Assembly (NCBI RefSeq): GCF_012103215.1
Contig: NZ_JAAVNE010000001.1
Coordinates: 248,001 to 312,000, forward strand
Reading direction: 5' to 3'
Length of the DNA: 64,000 nucleotides
Origin: Falsiroseomonas selenitidurans
Lineage (GTDB): Bacteria; Pseudomonadota; Alphaproteobacteria; Acetobacterales; Acetobacteraceae
The notes below the pieces were generated by a model. That model did not search any database. It saw only the letters and a list, made by a program, of their open reading frames with translations, and was not told the origin of the DNA. The position numbers were made by a program, and so were the translations under genes. Below, piece by piece: positions 53,772-62,017 of the stretch. The first letter of the stretch is position 1, and every line of letters starts with the position of its first letter.

Positions 53772-56006
53772 TCAGGCCGCCTCGACGGCGCTTTCGGCCA
53801 TGTCAAGTGCGGCCGTGGCCTGACGAAAGGTCAGGGTGAAGACGGCGCCCTCCGGATCATTCGCGGCGCTGATGCCGCCACCGAAGGACTTCATCGTCGC
53901 ATGGCACAGCGACAGGCCGAGCCCGGTGCCCTGGCCCGGCGGCTTGGTGGTGAAGAAGGGCTCGAACAGCCGTTCCATGACCTCGGGCGAGATCCCGCCG
54001 CCGGTGTCGGAGACGGCGACCCTGACCATGCCCGGACAGGCCGGACCCGCCGCCGCCCGGATGACGACGAGGGAGGGCGCCGCGCCCTCGGCATGATGGC
54101 TGCGGATGGCGTCGCGCGCGTTCAGCAGCAGGTTCACCAGCGCCTGCTCCAGCGGGATCAGCCGGGCGATCACCGGCGGCAGGTCCTCCGGCAGGTCCAC
54201 CCGCAGCGCCACGCCGGCTTCGCGCAGCGCGCCCGCCGCCAGCACCCGCGCCCCCTCCACCGCGCTGGCGAGGGAGACAGCCTCCGCCTCGCCCTCGTCC
54301 TGCCGACCGAAGACCCGCAGGTGGTCGACGATCGCCCGCGCCCGCTGCGCCTGAACGCCGATCCGCGCCAGCCTTTCCTCCACCGCCGGCAGCGCCGCCG
54401 CGCCGTTGCGGCGCAGCGCCCGGGTGGCGTTGTCGGCGGCCAGCGACATCACCGCCAGCGGCTGGTTCAACTCGTGCGCCAGGCCGGTCGCCATCTCGCC
54501 CAGCGTGGTCAGCCGGCCGGTGGATTGCAGGCCGGCGCGGATCCGCCGTTCCTCGGTGATGTCGGCCATGTAGCCGATCACCTCCGCCGTCCCGTCCGGG
54601 GCCCGATCCACCACGCGCAGCGAATCGCGCACCCAGATCCAGCTTCCATCCTGGCGCCGCAGGCGCTGTTCGCTGAGCGCCTGGCCGGAGCGGGCGACCT
54701 CGGCGTAGAGGTCCCGGCGCGTCGGCCCTCCATCCGGGTCGAACAGCAGCTGGCGGTCGGCCATGGTGAGCACCTGCCCGGCCCTCCAGCCGATCACCCG
54801 CTCGGCGCTGTCGCTCACATGGGTCAGGTCCAGATGCCCGTCGGGGCCGATGCGGCCGCCATAGATCATCGCCGGCAGGCCATCGATGCGCCGCACATAG
54901 GCGGCCTGCGCGGCGGCGGACAGGCGGCGCTCCGTCTCCGCCCGCTCCGCATCGCGCCTCGCCTCGCCGCGCGCGCGGCTGGCGTGCCCCAGCGCCACCA
55001 GCAGCACGGCGATCAGCCCGGCGCCGCCGGCCGCCAGCCGCACCAGCAGGGCGAGGCGCGCGAAGGCCGCCTCCGCCGCGCTCTGGTCCAGCACATAGGT
55101 GACCAGGAAGGGCGTGTCCGCGCTGCGCCGCCAGCCGATCACGGCCGGCGCCCGGCCAGGACCGGCCGGGCGGAAGAAGGTGCCGCGGCCGGGCCCGTCC
55201 GGCAGCGCCAGGCGCGGATCCTCCGGCGCCAGGCGCGTGCCGATGCCGCTCCCGGCCTCGTCGCTGCTGGCCACCCCCACCGCGCCCCGCAGCACCTGCA
55301 CCTGGTCCTCGGCGCGGAAGCGGATCTCGTTCAGTTCCTCCGAGAGGTTCAGCAGGTCCATCGAGACGACGACGACGCCATCGAAGGCCGGCCCGCTCTT
55401 CAACGGCCGGGTGAACTGCACGGTCCAGCGGTTGCTGGCCCGGCCCAGTACCGGGACACTGGCGAACAGCGCGTCCAGCCCCTCGGCATGGACGCGGAAA
55501 TGCTCGCGATCCGCCAGCAGCAGGCGCCTGGAGAAGCCGGGAACGCTGGACCAGGTCAGCCAGCCCGCGCGGTCGATCACCGCGACCTGGATGAAGCCGA
55601 ACTGCCCTTCATTGGCGGTGCGCGCCAGCTCCGCCTCGATCGCCTGCTGGCCGAGATGATCGGCCTGGGCCATCAGGTCGTGCCGGGTCTGGGTCAGCCG
55701 GTGCAGCACGTCCACCGCTTCCAGCCGCCGCAGCACGATCTGATGGGCGATCGTCGCCGCGGCATCGGCCTCGCCGGCCGCGCGCCCGGCACGGTCCGCC
55801 GCCAGCCGGGCGAGCAGCGTCTCGCTGCCCAGCAGTGCCGCGGCGGCCAGCAACAGCGCGGCGAGCCAGGCGAACCAGCCGCGCGTCGCCAGCCGCAGCC
55901 GCGCCTGGGCCCGTGCCCGCGGCGCCGCGCCGCCGGGCTCGCGCAACCCGGCCCCAGGCGCCCCGTCCTGGCAGGCAAGCGGCAGCATCTCGGATCTGGA
56001 AGGCAA
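53772..56006 (-). CDS. Sensor histidine kinase with extracellular sensor and PAS domain (paralogue B)
   Basis: This 744-residue membrane kinase has TM1 (about 44-62), a periplasmic sensor of about 270 residues resembling a Cache fold (GQFGFIQVAVIDRAGWLTWSS … DGVVVVSMDLLNLSEELNEI), TM2 (about 320-345), PAS (about 380-490), HisKA with His511 in AHELNQPLAVMSLAADNATRALRR, and HATPase. The PAS-kinase half is a near copy of the kinase at 49.3-51.2 kb, but the sensor differs. The likely start is TTG at 56006 with GGAG 6 bases upstream; an ATG at 55988 lacks such a site. It sits between two response regulators on the same strand. Confidence 0.9.
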   Translation of the reverse strand: MPSRSEMLPLACQDGAPGAGLREPGGAAPRARAQARLRLATRGWFAWLAALLLAAAALLGSETLLARLAADRAGRAAGEADAAATIAHQIVLRRLEAVDVLHRLTQTRHDLMAQADHLGQQAIEAELARTANEGQFGFIQVAVIDRAGWLTWSSVPGFSRRLLLADREHFRVHAEGLDALFASVPVLGRASNRWTVQFTRPLKSGPAFDGVVVVSMDLLNLSEELNEIRFRAEDQVQVLRGAVGVASSDEAGSGIGTRLAPEDPRLALPDGPGRGTFFRPAGPGRAPAVIGWRRSADTPFLVTYVLDQSAAEAAFARLALLVRLAAGGAGLIAVLLVALGHASRARGEARRDAERAETERRLSAAAQAAYVRRIDGLPAMIYGGRIGPDGHLDLTHVSDSAERVIGWRAGQVLTMADRQLLFDPDGGPTRRDLYAEVARSGQALSEQRLRRQDGSWIWVRDSLRVVDRAPDGTAEVIGYMADITEERRIRAGLQSTGRLTTLGEMATGLAHELNQPLAVMSLAADNATRALRRNGAAALPAVEERLARIGVQAQRARAIVDHLRVFGRQDEGEAEAVSLASAVEGARVLAAGALREAGVALRVDLPEDLPPVIARLIPLEQALVNLLLNARDAIRSHHAEGAAPSLVVIRAAAGPACPGMVRVAVSDTGGGISPEVMERLFEPFFTTKPPGQGTGLGLSLCHATMKSFGGGISAANDPEGAVFTLTFRQATAALDMAESAVEAA

Positions 56007-56164
56007 GGCCGGCTCCGTGGGGGTGGTCGCCGGCCCGCCGGATTGGCTGCGGTCGACCTGGCTTCAGGCTATCAGGCCAACGGCCGCGGAAAGTCTGTAT
56101 TTTTGTCAGGCATTGTCGGGCATCGCCGGTGCGGCGCGGCGTGGCGTTCCGCCGCCGGGGCATG

Positions 56165-56962
56165 TCAGCCGCGCGGAAATCCGGCGAAGCTGTAGCCCTG
56201 GCCGCGGACCGCCAGCACGACCCGGTCGCCGCCCGGCCCCATCTTGCGGCGCAGCTGCAGCACCAGATTGTCCAGCGCCCGGTCCTCGGCCCGCCAGGGC
56301 CGACGCAGCACGCGCTGGGTCAGCGTCTCCCGGTCCACCGGCACGCCGGGGGTCTCCGCCAGAAGCGCCAGCAGGTCGAATTCCGCCCCCGTCAGTGGCA
56401 CCGGGCTACCATCGGCGCGCCGCAGCGCACGCTCCATCGGCAGCAGGCGCCAGCCCGCCGCGCCGGGCAGGGCATCGCCCTGCGGCAGCGCCTGGGCTGC
56501 CGTCTGCGCCGGGGCCGGGGCCGGGGCCGGGGCTGCGGCGGCCGGCCGTGCCGCCTGGCCGCGGCGCAGATGCGCCCGGATCCGCGCCACCAGTTCCCGC
56601 CCCGAAATCGGCTTCAGGAGGAAATCATCGGCGCCGATCTCCAGCGCCACGATGCGGTCGGTCTCCGCCCGGTTGCCGGTCAGCACCAGGACGGTGGCGC
56701 TGGTCAGGGCGCGCAGCGCGCCGATCCGCGGCAGCGTGTCGACATGCCCCAGCCGCTGGTCGAGCACGACGAGATCGGGCGGCGCCGCCTCCACCGCCGC
56801 CACCGCCGCCTCCCAGCTCGCCGCGATGCCGGGCCGCATGCCGTAGTCGGACAGGGTTTGCGCCATCTCCTCCGCCAGCGCGGCGTCATCCTCGACGATC
56901 AGGATACGCGGTGGCAGCGCTGAGGCCCCTGCCATGATGTCTGCATCGCCCGGACTCGCCAC
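56165..56962 (-). CDS. OmpR-type response regulator
   Basis: This 265-residue regulator has an intact receiver (Asp68 in LVVLDQRLG; acidic pair in ILIVEDD; Lys in DFLLKPIS), a PAPAPAPA linker encoded by a short hexanucleotide repeat near 56508-56531, and an OmpR-type winged helix (LTGAEFDLLALLAETPGVPVDRETL … VRGQGYSF). The GTG at 56962 is chosen because GGGAG lies 6 bases upstream; the ATG nine codons later has no site. It lies upstream of paralogue B kinase and may be its partner. Confidence 0.9.
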   Translation of the reverse strand: MASPGDADIMAGASALPPRILIVEDDAALAEEMAQTLSDYGMRPGIAASWEAAVAAVEAAPPDLVVLDQRLGHVDTLPRIGALRALTSATVLVLTGNRAETDRIVALEIGADDFLLKPISGRELVARIRAHLRRGQAARPAAAAPAPAPAPAQTAAQALPQGDALPGAAGWRLLPMERALRRADGSPVPLTGAEFDLLALLAETPGVPVDRETLTQRVLRRPWRAEDRALDNLVLQLRRKMGPGGDRVVLAVRGQGYSFAGFPRG

Positions 56963-57049
56963 GATCCGCTCCCGCCCCGGCCAGAATCGGGCCGCCAGCG
57001 TGGCTTGATCCCGCAGCGGCGCGGACACCGCAACCGCCCGGAAGAAAAT

Positions 57050-57073
57050 CAGACATTTCTGGACAGTGTCTGG
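57050..57073. promoter_or_regulatory. Candidate operator in the divergent regulator/receiver gap
   Basis: CAGACA (57050) and TGTCTG (57067) form an inverted repeat with an 11-base centre. Within it TCTGG occurs twice, 11 bases apart (57058 and 57069), as in OmpR-family direct-repeat sites. It lies in the 234-base region between the divergent OmpR-type and single-receiver genes. Confidence 0.3.
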
Positions 57074-57196
57074 CTGCCGCGCGGCGCCATAGTCCCGCCG
57101 GCGTCGTCTGCCCCCCGGCAGCGCGGCGCAGCGGCACGGTGCCATCCGGCCAGGACGGCCGCTGGGTGCCGCGCGCGGCGACGGATACCCTGCCCG

Positions 57197-57601
57197 ATGG
57201 ACACCCCCCGCCCCGTTCCCGTCATCATCGTCGACGACGAACCCGACCTCGCCCTCGAGATCGCCGAGGGGCTGGAGGCGGAGGGCTTCGCCACGACGAT
57301 CGCCGAGTCGGCGCAGGATGCGATCCGTCGGCTCCTGGCGGCGCCGCAGGGCGGCGTGGTGGTGACGGATCTGCGCATGCCCGGGATGGGCGGGCTGCAA
57401 CTGATCCGGCTGCTGCGCCAACCCCCCTTCACCGAGGCCCTGGTGCAGATCGTGGCGATGAGCGGCCATGCCGGCCCGGCCGACCAGCAGGCGGCGCGGG
57501 ATGCCGGCGCCGGTGCCGTGCTGCTGAAGCCCTTCGCCTGGGAGGATCTCGTCGCCGCCACAACGCGGGCCCGGGACGCCCTCCTCGCCGGCCGCGGCTG
57601 A
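57197..57601 (+). CDS. Single-domain response regulator (receiver only)
   Basis: This 134-residue stand-alone receiver has all key residues: the acidic pair in IIVDDEPDL, Asp58 in VVVTDLRMPG, Thr/Ser equivalent in AMSG, and Lys111 in VLLKPF. It has no output domain, so it may act like CheY or as a phosphate shuttle. It is similar to the receiver of the following GGDEF-EAL protein. The ribosome site is weak. Confidence 0.9.
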   Translation: MDTPRPVPVIIVDDEPDLALEIAEGLEAEGFATTIAESAQDAIRRLLAAPQGGVVVTDLRMPGMGGLQLIRLLRQPPFTEALVQIVAMSGHAGPADQQAARDAGAGAVLLKPFAWEDLVAATTRARDALLAGRG

Positions 57602-57703
57602 CGCGCCGGCCGATCGGCGGCGTGATTAAGACCGTAGCATCGATTCTGACGAGGATGCGGGCTGCCCGCCGTACTCAGGACCTGGCGCGCGCGGAAGGAT
57701 TCG

Positions 57704-59485
57704 GTGGTGATGGGCGTGGACGAGGCGCGGACTCTGGCCGAGGCGACCCGGGACGGGGACCTTGCCGTGCTGGTGGTGGATGACGAGGTCTGGATCGCCG
57801 AGGAACTGGCGCTGGGGCTGGAGGATGCCGGCCTGGCGGTGACCATCGCCACCTCCACCGCCGCCGCCCAGGCGGCGCTGGAAACGGCACCGGAGATCGG
57901 CGTGGTGGTCACCGATATCCGCATGCCGGGCGAGGATGGCCTGTCCCTGGTGCGGCGCCTGGTGATGAACCGGCCGGAGGCGCAGGCGATCGAGACGGTG
58001 GTGATGACCGGCCATGCGACCATCGAGGATGCCGTGGCCGCCGTGCGCGCCGGCGCCTTCGACTTCGTCCGCAAGCCCTTCACCCTGGATGAGATGGTCG
58101 CCGTGGCGCGTGCTGCCCGCAGCCGCGCCGCCGCCAAGCGGCAGGCGGCGCGCGACCGCGCGGCGAAGGCCGTGCGCCTGGCGGCGGCCGAGGCGGCGCG
58201 GGAGGATGCGCAGGCGCGCGACCCGCTGACCGGCCTGCCGAACCGCGCCGGCTTCGCTGCCCACCTGGCGGCGGTCGCCGCGGAAGCCGGGCCCGGGGCG
58301 GATGATTTCGCCGTCATCGCCGTCGACCTGGACCGCTTCTCGGCCCTGAACGAGGCAGCCGGCAGCAGCGTCGGCGACGCGGTGCTGCGGGCGATGGCGG
58401 AGCGCCTGCGCAGCGCGGTGGCGCCGGGCTGGACCCTGGGGCGCATCGGCAGCGACGAATTCGCCGCCGCGGGCCCCGGCTGCCCGGACGAAGCCGCCGC
58501 GCTTGCCGTGGCCGAGCGGATGCGCGCCGCGGTGGAACAGCCCGTCGCGCACCCCGCCGGCCCGCTGCGGCTGACCGCCAGCCTGGGCGTCGCCCAGGGC
58601 GCAGGTGCCGCGGCGCCGGCGCTGGATGTCGCGGCGCGGATCGCCGGCAATGTCGCCCGCCACGATGGCGGCGGCCGCTGCATCCTGTTCACCCCGGCAA
58701 TGCAGCACGCCGCGGAGCGCCGGCTGACCATTCTGCGCGACCTGCGCCATGCCCTGGGCCGTGGCGAGATCTCGCTGGTCTACCAGCCGATCTTCCGCAT
58801 CGCCGACCGCCGCCTGCAGGGCTTCGAGGCGCTGATGCGCTGGAGTCACCCGACGCTCGGCCGGATCCCGCCCGCGGAGTTCATCGCCGTGGCGGAGGAC
58901 GGCCCGGCGATCCTGGATCTCGGTGCCTGGGCGCTGCGCGAGGCCGCGCGCCAGGCAGCGGCCTGGCGGCGCGGCGGCACGGGGCGCCCGCCCTACATCG
59001 CGGTGAACCTCTCCGGCCGCCAGCTGGAAGGCCAGGACATCCCCGCGCTGTTCCGCGACACGCTGCAGCAAGAGGATCTGCCGCCCGAGGCGCTGGTGGC
59101 GGAGCTGACGGAAACCGTCGCCTTCGGCCGCGGCGCGGCGGCCATGGTGGGCGCGCTGCGTGCGCTCGGGGTGCGCGTGGCGCTGGATGATTTCGGCGCC
59201 GGCTTCTCCTCCCTGGGCATTCTCGGCAGCCTGCAGGTGGATACGGTGAAGCTGGACCGCGCCCTGCTGGCGCATGTGGCGACGGATGCGCGGGAGCGCC
59301 GGCTGCTGACCGGCCTGGCCGGCACCATCCACGCGCTCGGCCTGCACATCGTGGCGGAGGGGCTGGAGACGGAAGCGCAATTCGCGGTGGCGCGGGACGC
59401 CGGCTGCGACGCGGCGCAGGGCTGGCTGCTGGGCCGCGCCCTGCCCGCCGACGCCGCAACCGCCCTGGTTGTAGGCCGCGGCTGA
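57704..59485 (+). CDS. Receiver-GGDEF-EAL c-di-GMP signalling protein
   Basis: This 593-residue protein has a receiver (Asp71 in VVTDIRMPGEDG; Lys in RKPF), a coiled linker, a GGDEF domain (about 165-330) with motif GSDEF near 248-252, and an EAL domain (about 340-590) with FEALMRW (EAL at 375), NLSGRQL, AELTET, DDFGAGFSS, VKLD and VAEGLETEAQ. All EAL metal and catalytic residues seem present, so it can probably degrade c-di-GMP; the GGDEF has Ser for the second Gly. Starts GTG 57704, GTG 57707 and ATG 57710 are all near GGAAGGA. Confidence 0.93.
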   Translation: MVMGVDEARTLAEATRDGDLAVLVVDDEVWIAEELALGLEDAGLAVTIATSTAAAQAALETAPEIGVVVTDIRMPGEDGLSLVRRLVMNRPEAQAIETVVMTGHATIEDAVAAVRAGAFDFVRKPFTLDEMVAVARAARSRAAAKRQAARDRAAKAVRLAAAEAAREDAQARDPLTGLPNRAGFAAHLAAVAAEAGPGADDFAVIAVDLDRFSALNEAAGSSVGDAVLRAMAERLRSAVAPGWTLGRIGSDEFAAAGPGCPDEAAALAVAERMRAAVEQPVAHPAGPLRLTASLGVAQGAGAAAPALDVAARIAGNVARHDGGGRCILFTPAMQHAAERRLTILRDLRHALGRGEISLVYQPIFRIADRRLQGFEALMRWSHPTLGRIPPAEFIAVAEDGPAILDLGAWALREAARQAAAWRRGGTGRPPYIAVNLSGRQLEGQDIPALFRDTLQQEDLPPEALVAELTETVAFGRGAAAMVGALRALGVRVALDDFGAGFSSLGILGSLQVDTVKLDRALLAHVATDARERRLLTGLAGTIHALGLHIVAEGLETEAQFAVARDAGCDAAQGWLLGRALPADAATALVVGRG

Positions 59486-59594
59486 CCTTCCCGCAGAAAT
59501 CCCGACGAAGGCTGACACGCAACCGTGTGCCGTTCGCGCTAAATTTACCTCTGCACAAGGGCCGTGCGGCCCATCCGTCAGGGGAACAGGCAAG

Positions 59595-60344
59595 ATGCTG
59601 CAGCTTCTGGTCATCGCCGACTACACCGCGGCGCAGAACGACGTCGTGGCGCGGCTCGGCGCGGCGGGCGTCGCCACGCGCATGGTGGTGGCGGCGCAAT
59701 CGGCCGAGGCGATGGCGGACGAACCCGGCCATGCCCTCGCCGTCGAGGCGATCGCCGCCGGCGCGGAGGAGATGGACGGCATCGTGCTGGACTGCGCCAA
59801 CCTGGCCGGCACCGCCTTCCCCGTGCTGCGCGGCCTGCGCGAGGCGGGGCTGAAGCAGCCGGTGGTGCTGCTGGCCTCGGCGGCCCCGGGGCAGGAGGCG
59901 GAGGCCTTCAACCTGGGCGCCGATGCCGTGCTGGCGCGCAAGGCACCGGTTGCCACCCTGCTGGCCCGCGTCGCCGCCATCCAGCGCCGCGCCCCGGCGC
60001 GCAAGGCCGCGACCCTGCGCTGCGGCAATGTGGCGCTGGACCGTGCCTCCTCCACCCTCGCCGTCGATGGCCGGCCGGTGGAGGTCACGCCCTATGAGCT
60101 GAACGTTCTGGACATGCTGATGTCTGCCCGTGGCGGCGTGCTGAGCAAGGACCGGATCAGCGAGGCGCTGCACGATGGCGACCCGGAGGCCGCGGCCGGC
60201 GTGCTGCGCGTCTTCATCTGCCGGCTGCGTCGCAAGCTGGCGGAGCGCCAGGCGGACGACATCATCCAGACGGTCTGGGGCGTGGGCTACCGGGTGGAGC
60301 CGCCGGCGCGTCCGGCCGGCCGCGCCCCGGCGGCCCATGCCTGA
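59595..60344 (+). CDS. CtrA-like transcriptional regulator (Asp retained)
   Basis: This 249-residue CtrA-type regulator has an atypical receiver: Asp66 in MDGIVLDCA is kept, but the acidic pair is reduced (LLVIADY) and the lysine position reads Arg-Lys (DAVLARKAP). The winged helix has TPYELNVLDMLMSARGGVLSKDRIS … VLRVFICRLRRKLAERQADDIIQTVWGVGYRVEPP. It is more divergent than the other two paralogues. GGGGAACAGG precedes the ATG. It overlaps or abuts the XRE regulator gene. Confidence 0.88.
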   Translation: MLQLLVIADYTAAQNDVVARLGAAGVATRMVVAAQSAEAMADEPGHALAVEAIAAGAEEMDGIVLDCANLAGTAFPVLRGLREAGLKQPVVLLASAAPGQEAEAFNLGADAVLARKAPVATLLARVAAIQRRAPARKAATLRCGNVALDRASSTLAVDGRPVEVTPYELNVLDMLMSARGGVLSKDRISEALHDGDPEAAAGVLRVFICRLRRKLAERQADDIIQTVWGVGYRVEPPARPAGRAPAAHA

Positions 60345-60351
60345 GGCACCG

Positions 60352-60792
60352 ATGGCCGATCCGGCCCGGGTGGCCGCCATCGCACCGCCCCGCCGGGCCA
60401 CAGCGCGGGCCGCGGGCAGTGCCGATGCCCGGCTGGGCGAGCGCCTGCGCACCCTTCGGCGGCAGCGCCGCCTGTCGCAATCGGACCTCGCCCAGGTGCT
60501 CGGCGTCACCTACCAGCAGGTGCAGAAATACGAGACCGGCAAGACCCGCCTGCCCGCCCGCATGCTGCCCGCCCTGGCGGACCTGCTGGAGGTGGACAGC
60601 AGGCTGCTGCTGAACGGGCTGCAGGAGGAAGGCCCGCCCACCGCCCCGACCGTGCCGAGCGCCGCCGAGGCACGCGACTGGAACGAACTGGCTGCGGCCT
60701 TCGCCGCCCTGCGCCAGCCGCGCACCCGCCGGCTGCTGCTGGCGATCATCCGCGCCATGGCGGCCGAGGCCCGGCTGGAGCCGGAGGGCTGA
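60352..60792 (+). CDS. XRE-family helix-turn-helix regulator
   Basis: This 146-residue DNA-binding protein has an HTH_3 domain (about residues 27-82; RLGERLRTLRRQRRLSQSDLAQVLGVTYQQVQKYETGKTRL), then a helical C-terminus. The QQVQKYETG motif is common in alphaproteobacterial regulators of this type. The ATG at 60352 has GAGG 5 bases upstream, which overlaps the previous stop; an ATG at 60337 inside the CtrA-like gene is also possible. It is probably cotranscribed with the CtrA-like gene. Confidence 0.88.
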   Translation: MADPARVAAIAPPRRATARAAGSADARLGERLRTLRRQRRLSQSDLAQVLGVTYQQVQKYETGKTRLPARMLPALADLLEVDSRLLLNGLQEEGPPTAPTVPSAAEARDWNELAAAFAALRQPRTRRLLLAIIRAMAAEARLEPEG

Positions 60793-60927
60793 GAGTCCGC
60801 CGCATCCGCTCGGCAACATCAGCGGGCCGGCCCGGCGGCGCCTCGCAGGGTCGCGGCAACGCCTGCCGACCCTCAGCCGCCGGCCTTCTGGAGCGCTCCC
60901 TGAAGGTCCGGCCGCCGCCGTGGCGGA

Positions 60928-61914
60928 TCAGGTCGCCTTGATGTTGGCACGGCGCACCACGCCGCCCCAGCGCTCGATCTCCGACCGCTGGAAGGTGGCG
61001 AAGGCGTCGGGCGAGCTGCCGACCAGGTCCAGCCCCAGCCCGGCCGCGCGCTGCGCCACTTCCGGCACCTTCAGCGCCGCCGCGACCTCCGCATGCAGGC
61101 GCTGCACCAGCGGGGCCGGCGTGCCGGCGCGGACGCTCATGCCGTACCAGTTCACCACCTCGAATCCCGGCAGCGTCTCCTTCGCCAGTGGCACGTCCGG
61201 CAGCGAGGCCAGCCGGTTCGGCCCGGTGCTGGCCAGGGCGCGGACCCGGCCGGCGGCGATGTGCGGCTGGGCGATGGCCAGCGCGTCGAACATGAACTGG
61301 GTCTGCCCGGCGATCACATCGGTGAAGGCGGGCGCGCTGCCGCGATAGGGCACGTGCACCGTCTCGATCCCCGCCGCGGCGTTCAGCAATTCCCCGGACA
61401 GATGCGGCAGGCCGCCATTGCCGGAGGACGCGAAGTTCAGCTTGCCGGGCTGGGACTTCGCCAGCGCGATGAACTCCGCCAGGCTGCGCGCCGGCACCTG
61501 CGGGTTCACCACCATCACGAAGGCCAGGCTGGCGACATGCGACAGCGGCGCGAAGTCGCGCAGCACGTCCACCGCCATGGCCGGATACAGCACCGGGTTC
61601 ACTGCCAGGTTGCCGGTGGTGCCGAAGAAGATGGCGTGGCCATCCGCATCGGCCTGCGCCACCGCCTGCGTCGCCACCAGGCCGTTCGCCCCCGGGCGGT
61701 TTTCCACCACCACGGGCTGGCCCAGCTTTGCACCCATGTGCGGCGCCATCAGCCGTGCCAGGATGTCGATGCCGCCGCCCGGCGGGAAGCCGATGACGAT
61801 GCGCACCGGGCGGTTCGGGAAGCCGGATTGCGCCAGGGCCGGCGCCGCCAGCGGCAGCGCCGCGGCCCCCAGCACCAGGCCGCGCCGCGTCAGGCCGGTG
61901 ATTCGGTTGGTCAT
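60928..61914 (-). CDS. TctC/Bug-family substrate-binding protein
   Basis: This 328-residue periplasmic binding protein of the tripartite tricarboxylate transporter family has a Tat-like signal (TRRGLVLGAAALPLAAPALA). The family core includes NRPVRIVIGFPPGGGIDILARLMAPHM, VENRPGANGLV and PHLSGELLNAAAGIETVHVPYRG. It is an orphan: no TctA/TctB genes are in the window. GGGAGGAACGAA precedes the ATG at 61914. It is divergent from the BNR gene and probably binds a carboxylate used by that cluster. Confidence 0.93.
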   Translation of the reverse strand: MTNRITGLTRRGLVLGAAALPLAAPALAQSGFPNRPVRIVIGFPPGGGIDILARLMAPHMGAKLGQPVVVENRPGANGLVATQAVAQADADGHAIFFGTTGNLAVNPVLYPAMAVDVLRDFAPLSHVASLAFVMVVNPQVPARSLAEFIALAKSQPGKLNFASSGNGGLPHLSGELLNAAAGIETVHVPYRGSAPAFTDVIAGQTQFMFDALAIAQPHIAAGRVRALASTGPNRLASLPDVPLAKETLPGFEVVNWYGMSVRAGTPAPLVQRLHAEVAAALKVPEVAQRAAGLGLDLVGSSPDAFATFQRSEIERWGGVVRRANIKAT

Positions 61915-62017
61915 TTCGTTCCTCCCTGGGCCACTGCGGGCACCTTGACATTTCTTCTCGTATGGTGGGATTGATTCGCCCCAACGGTCAAGGCCTTTGG
62001 CCAGGGGAGGAATTCGG

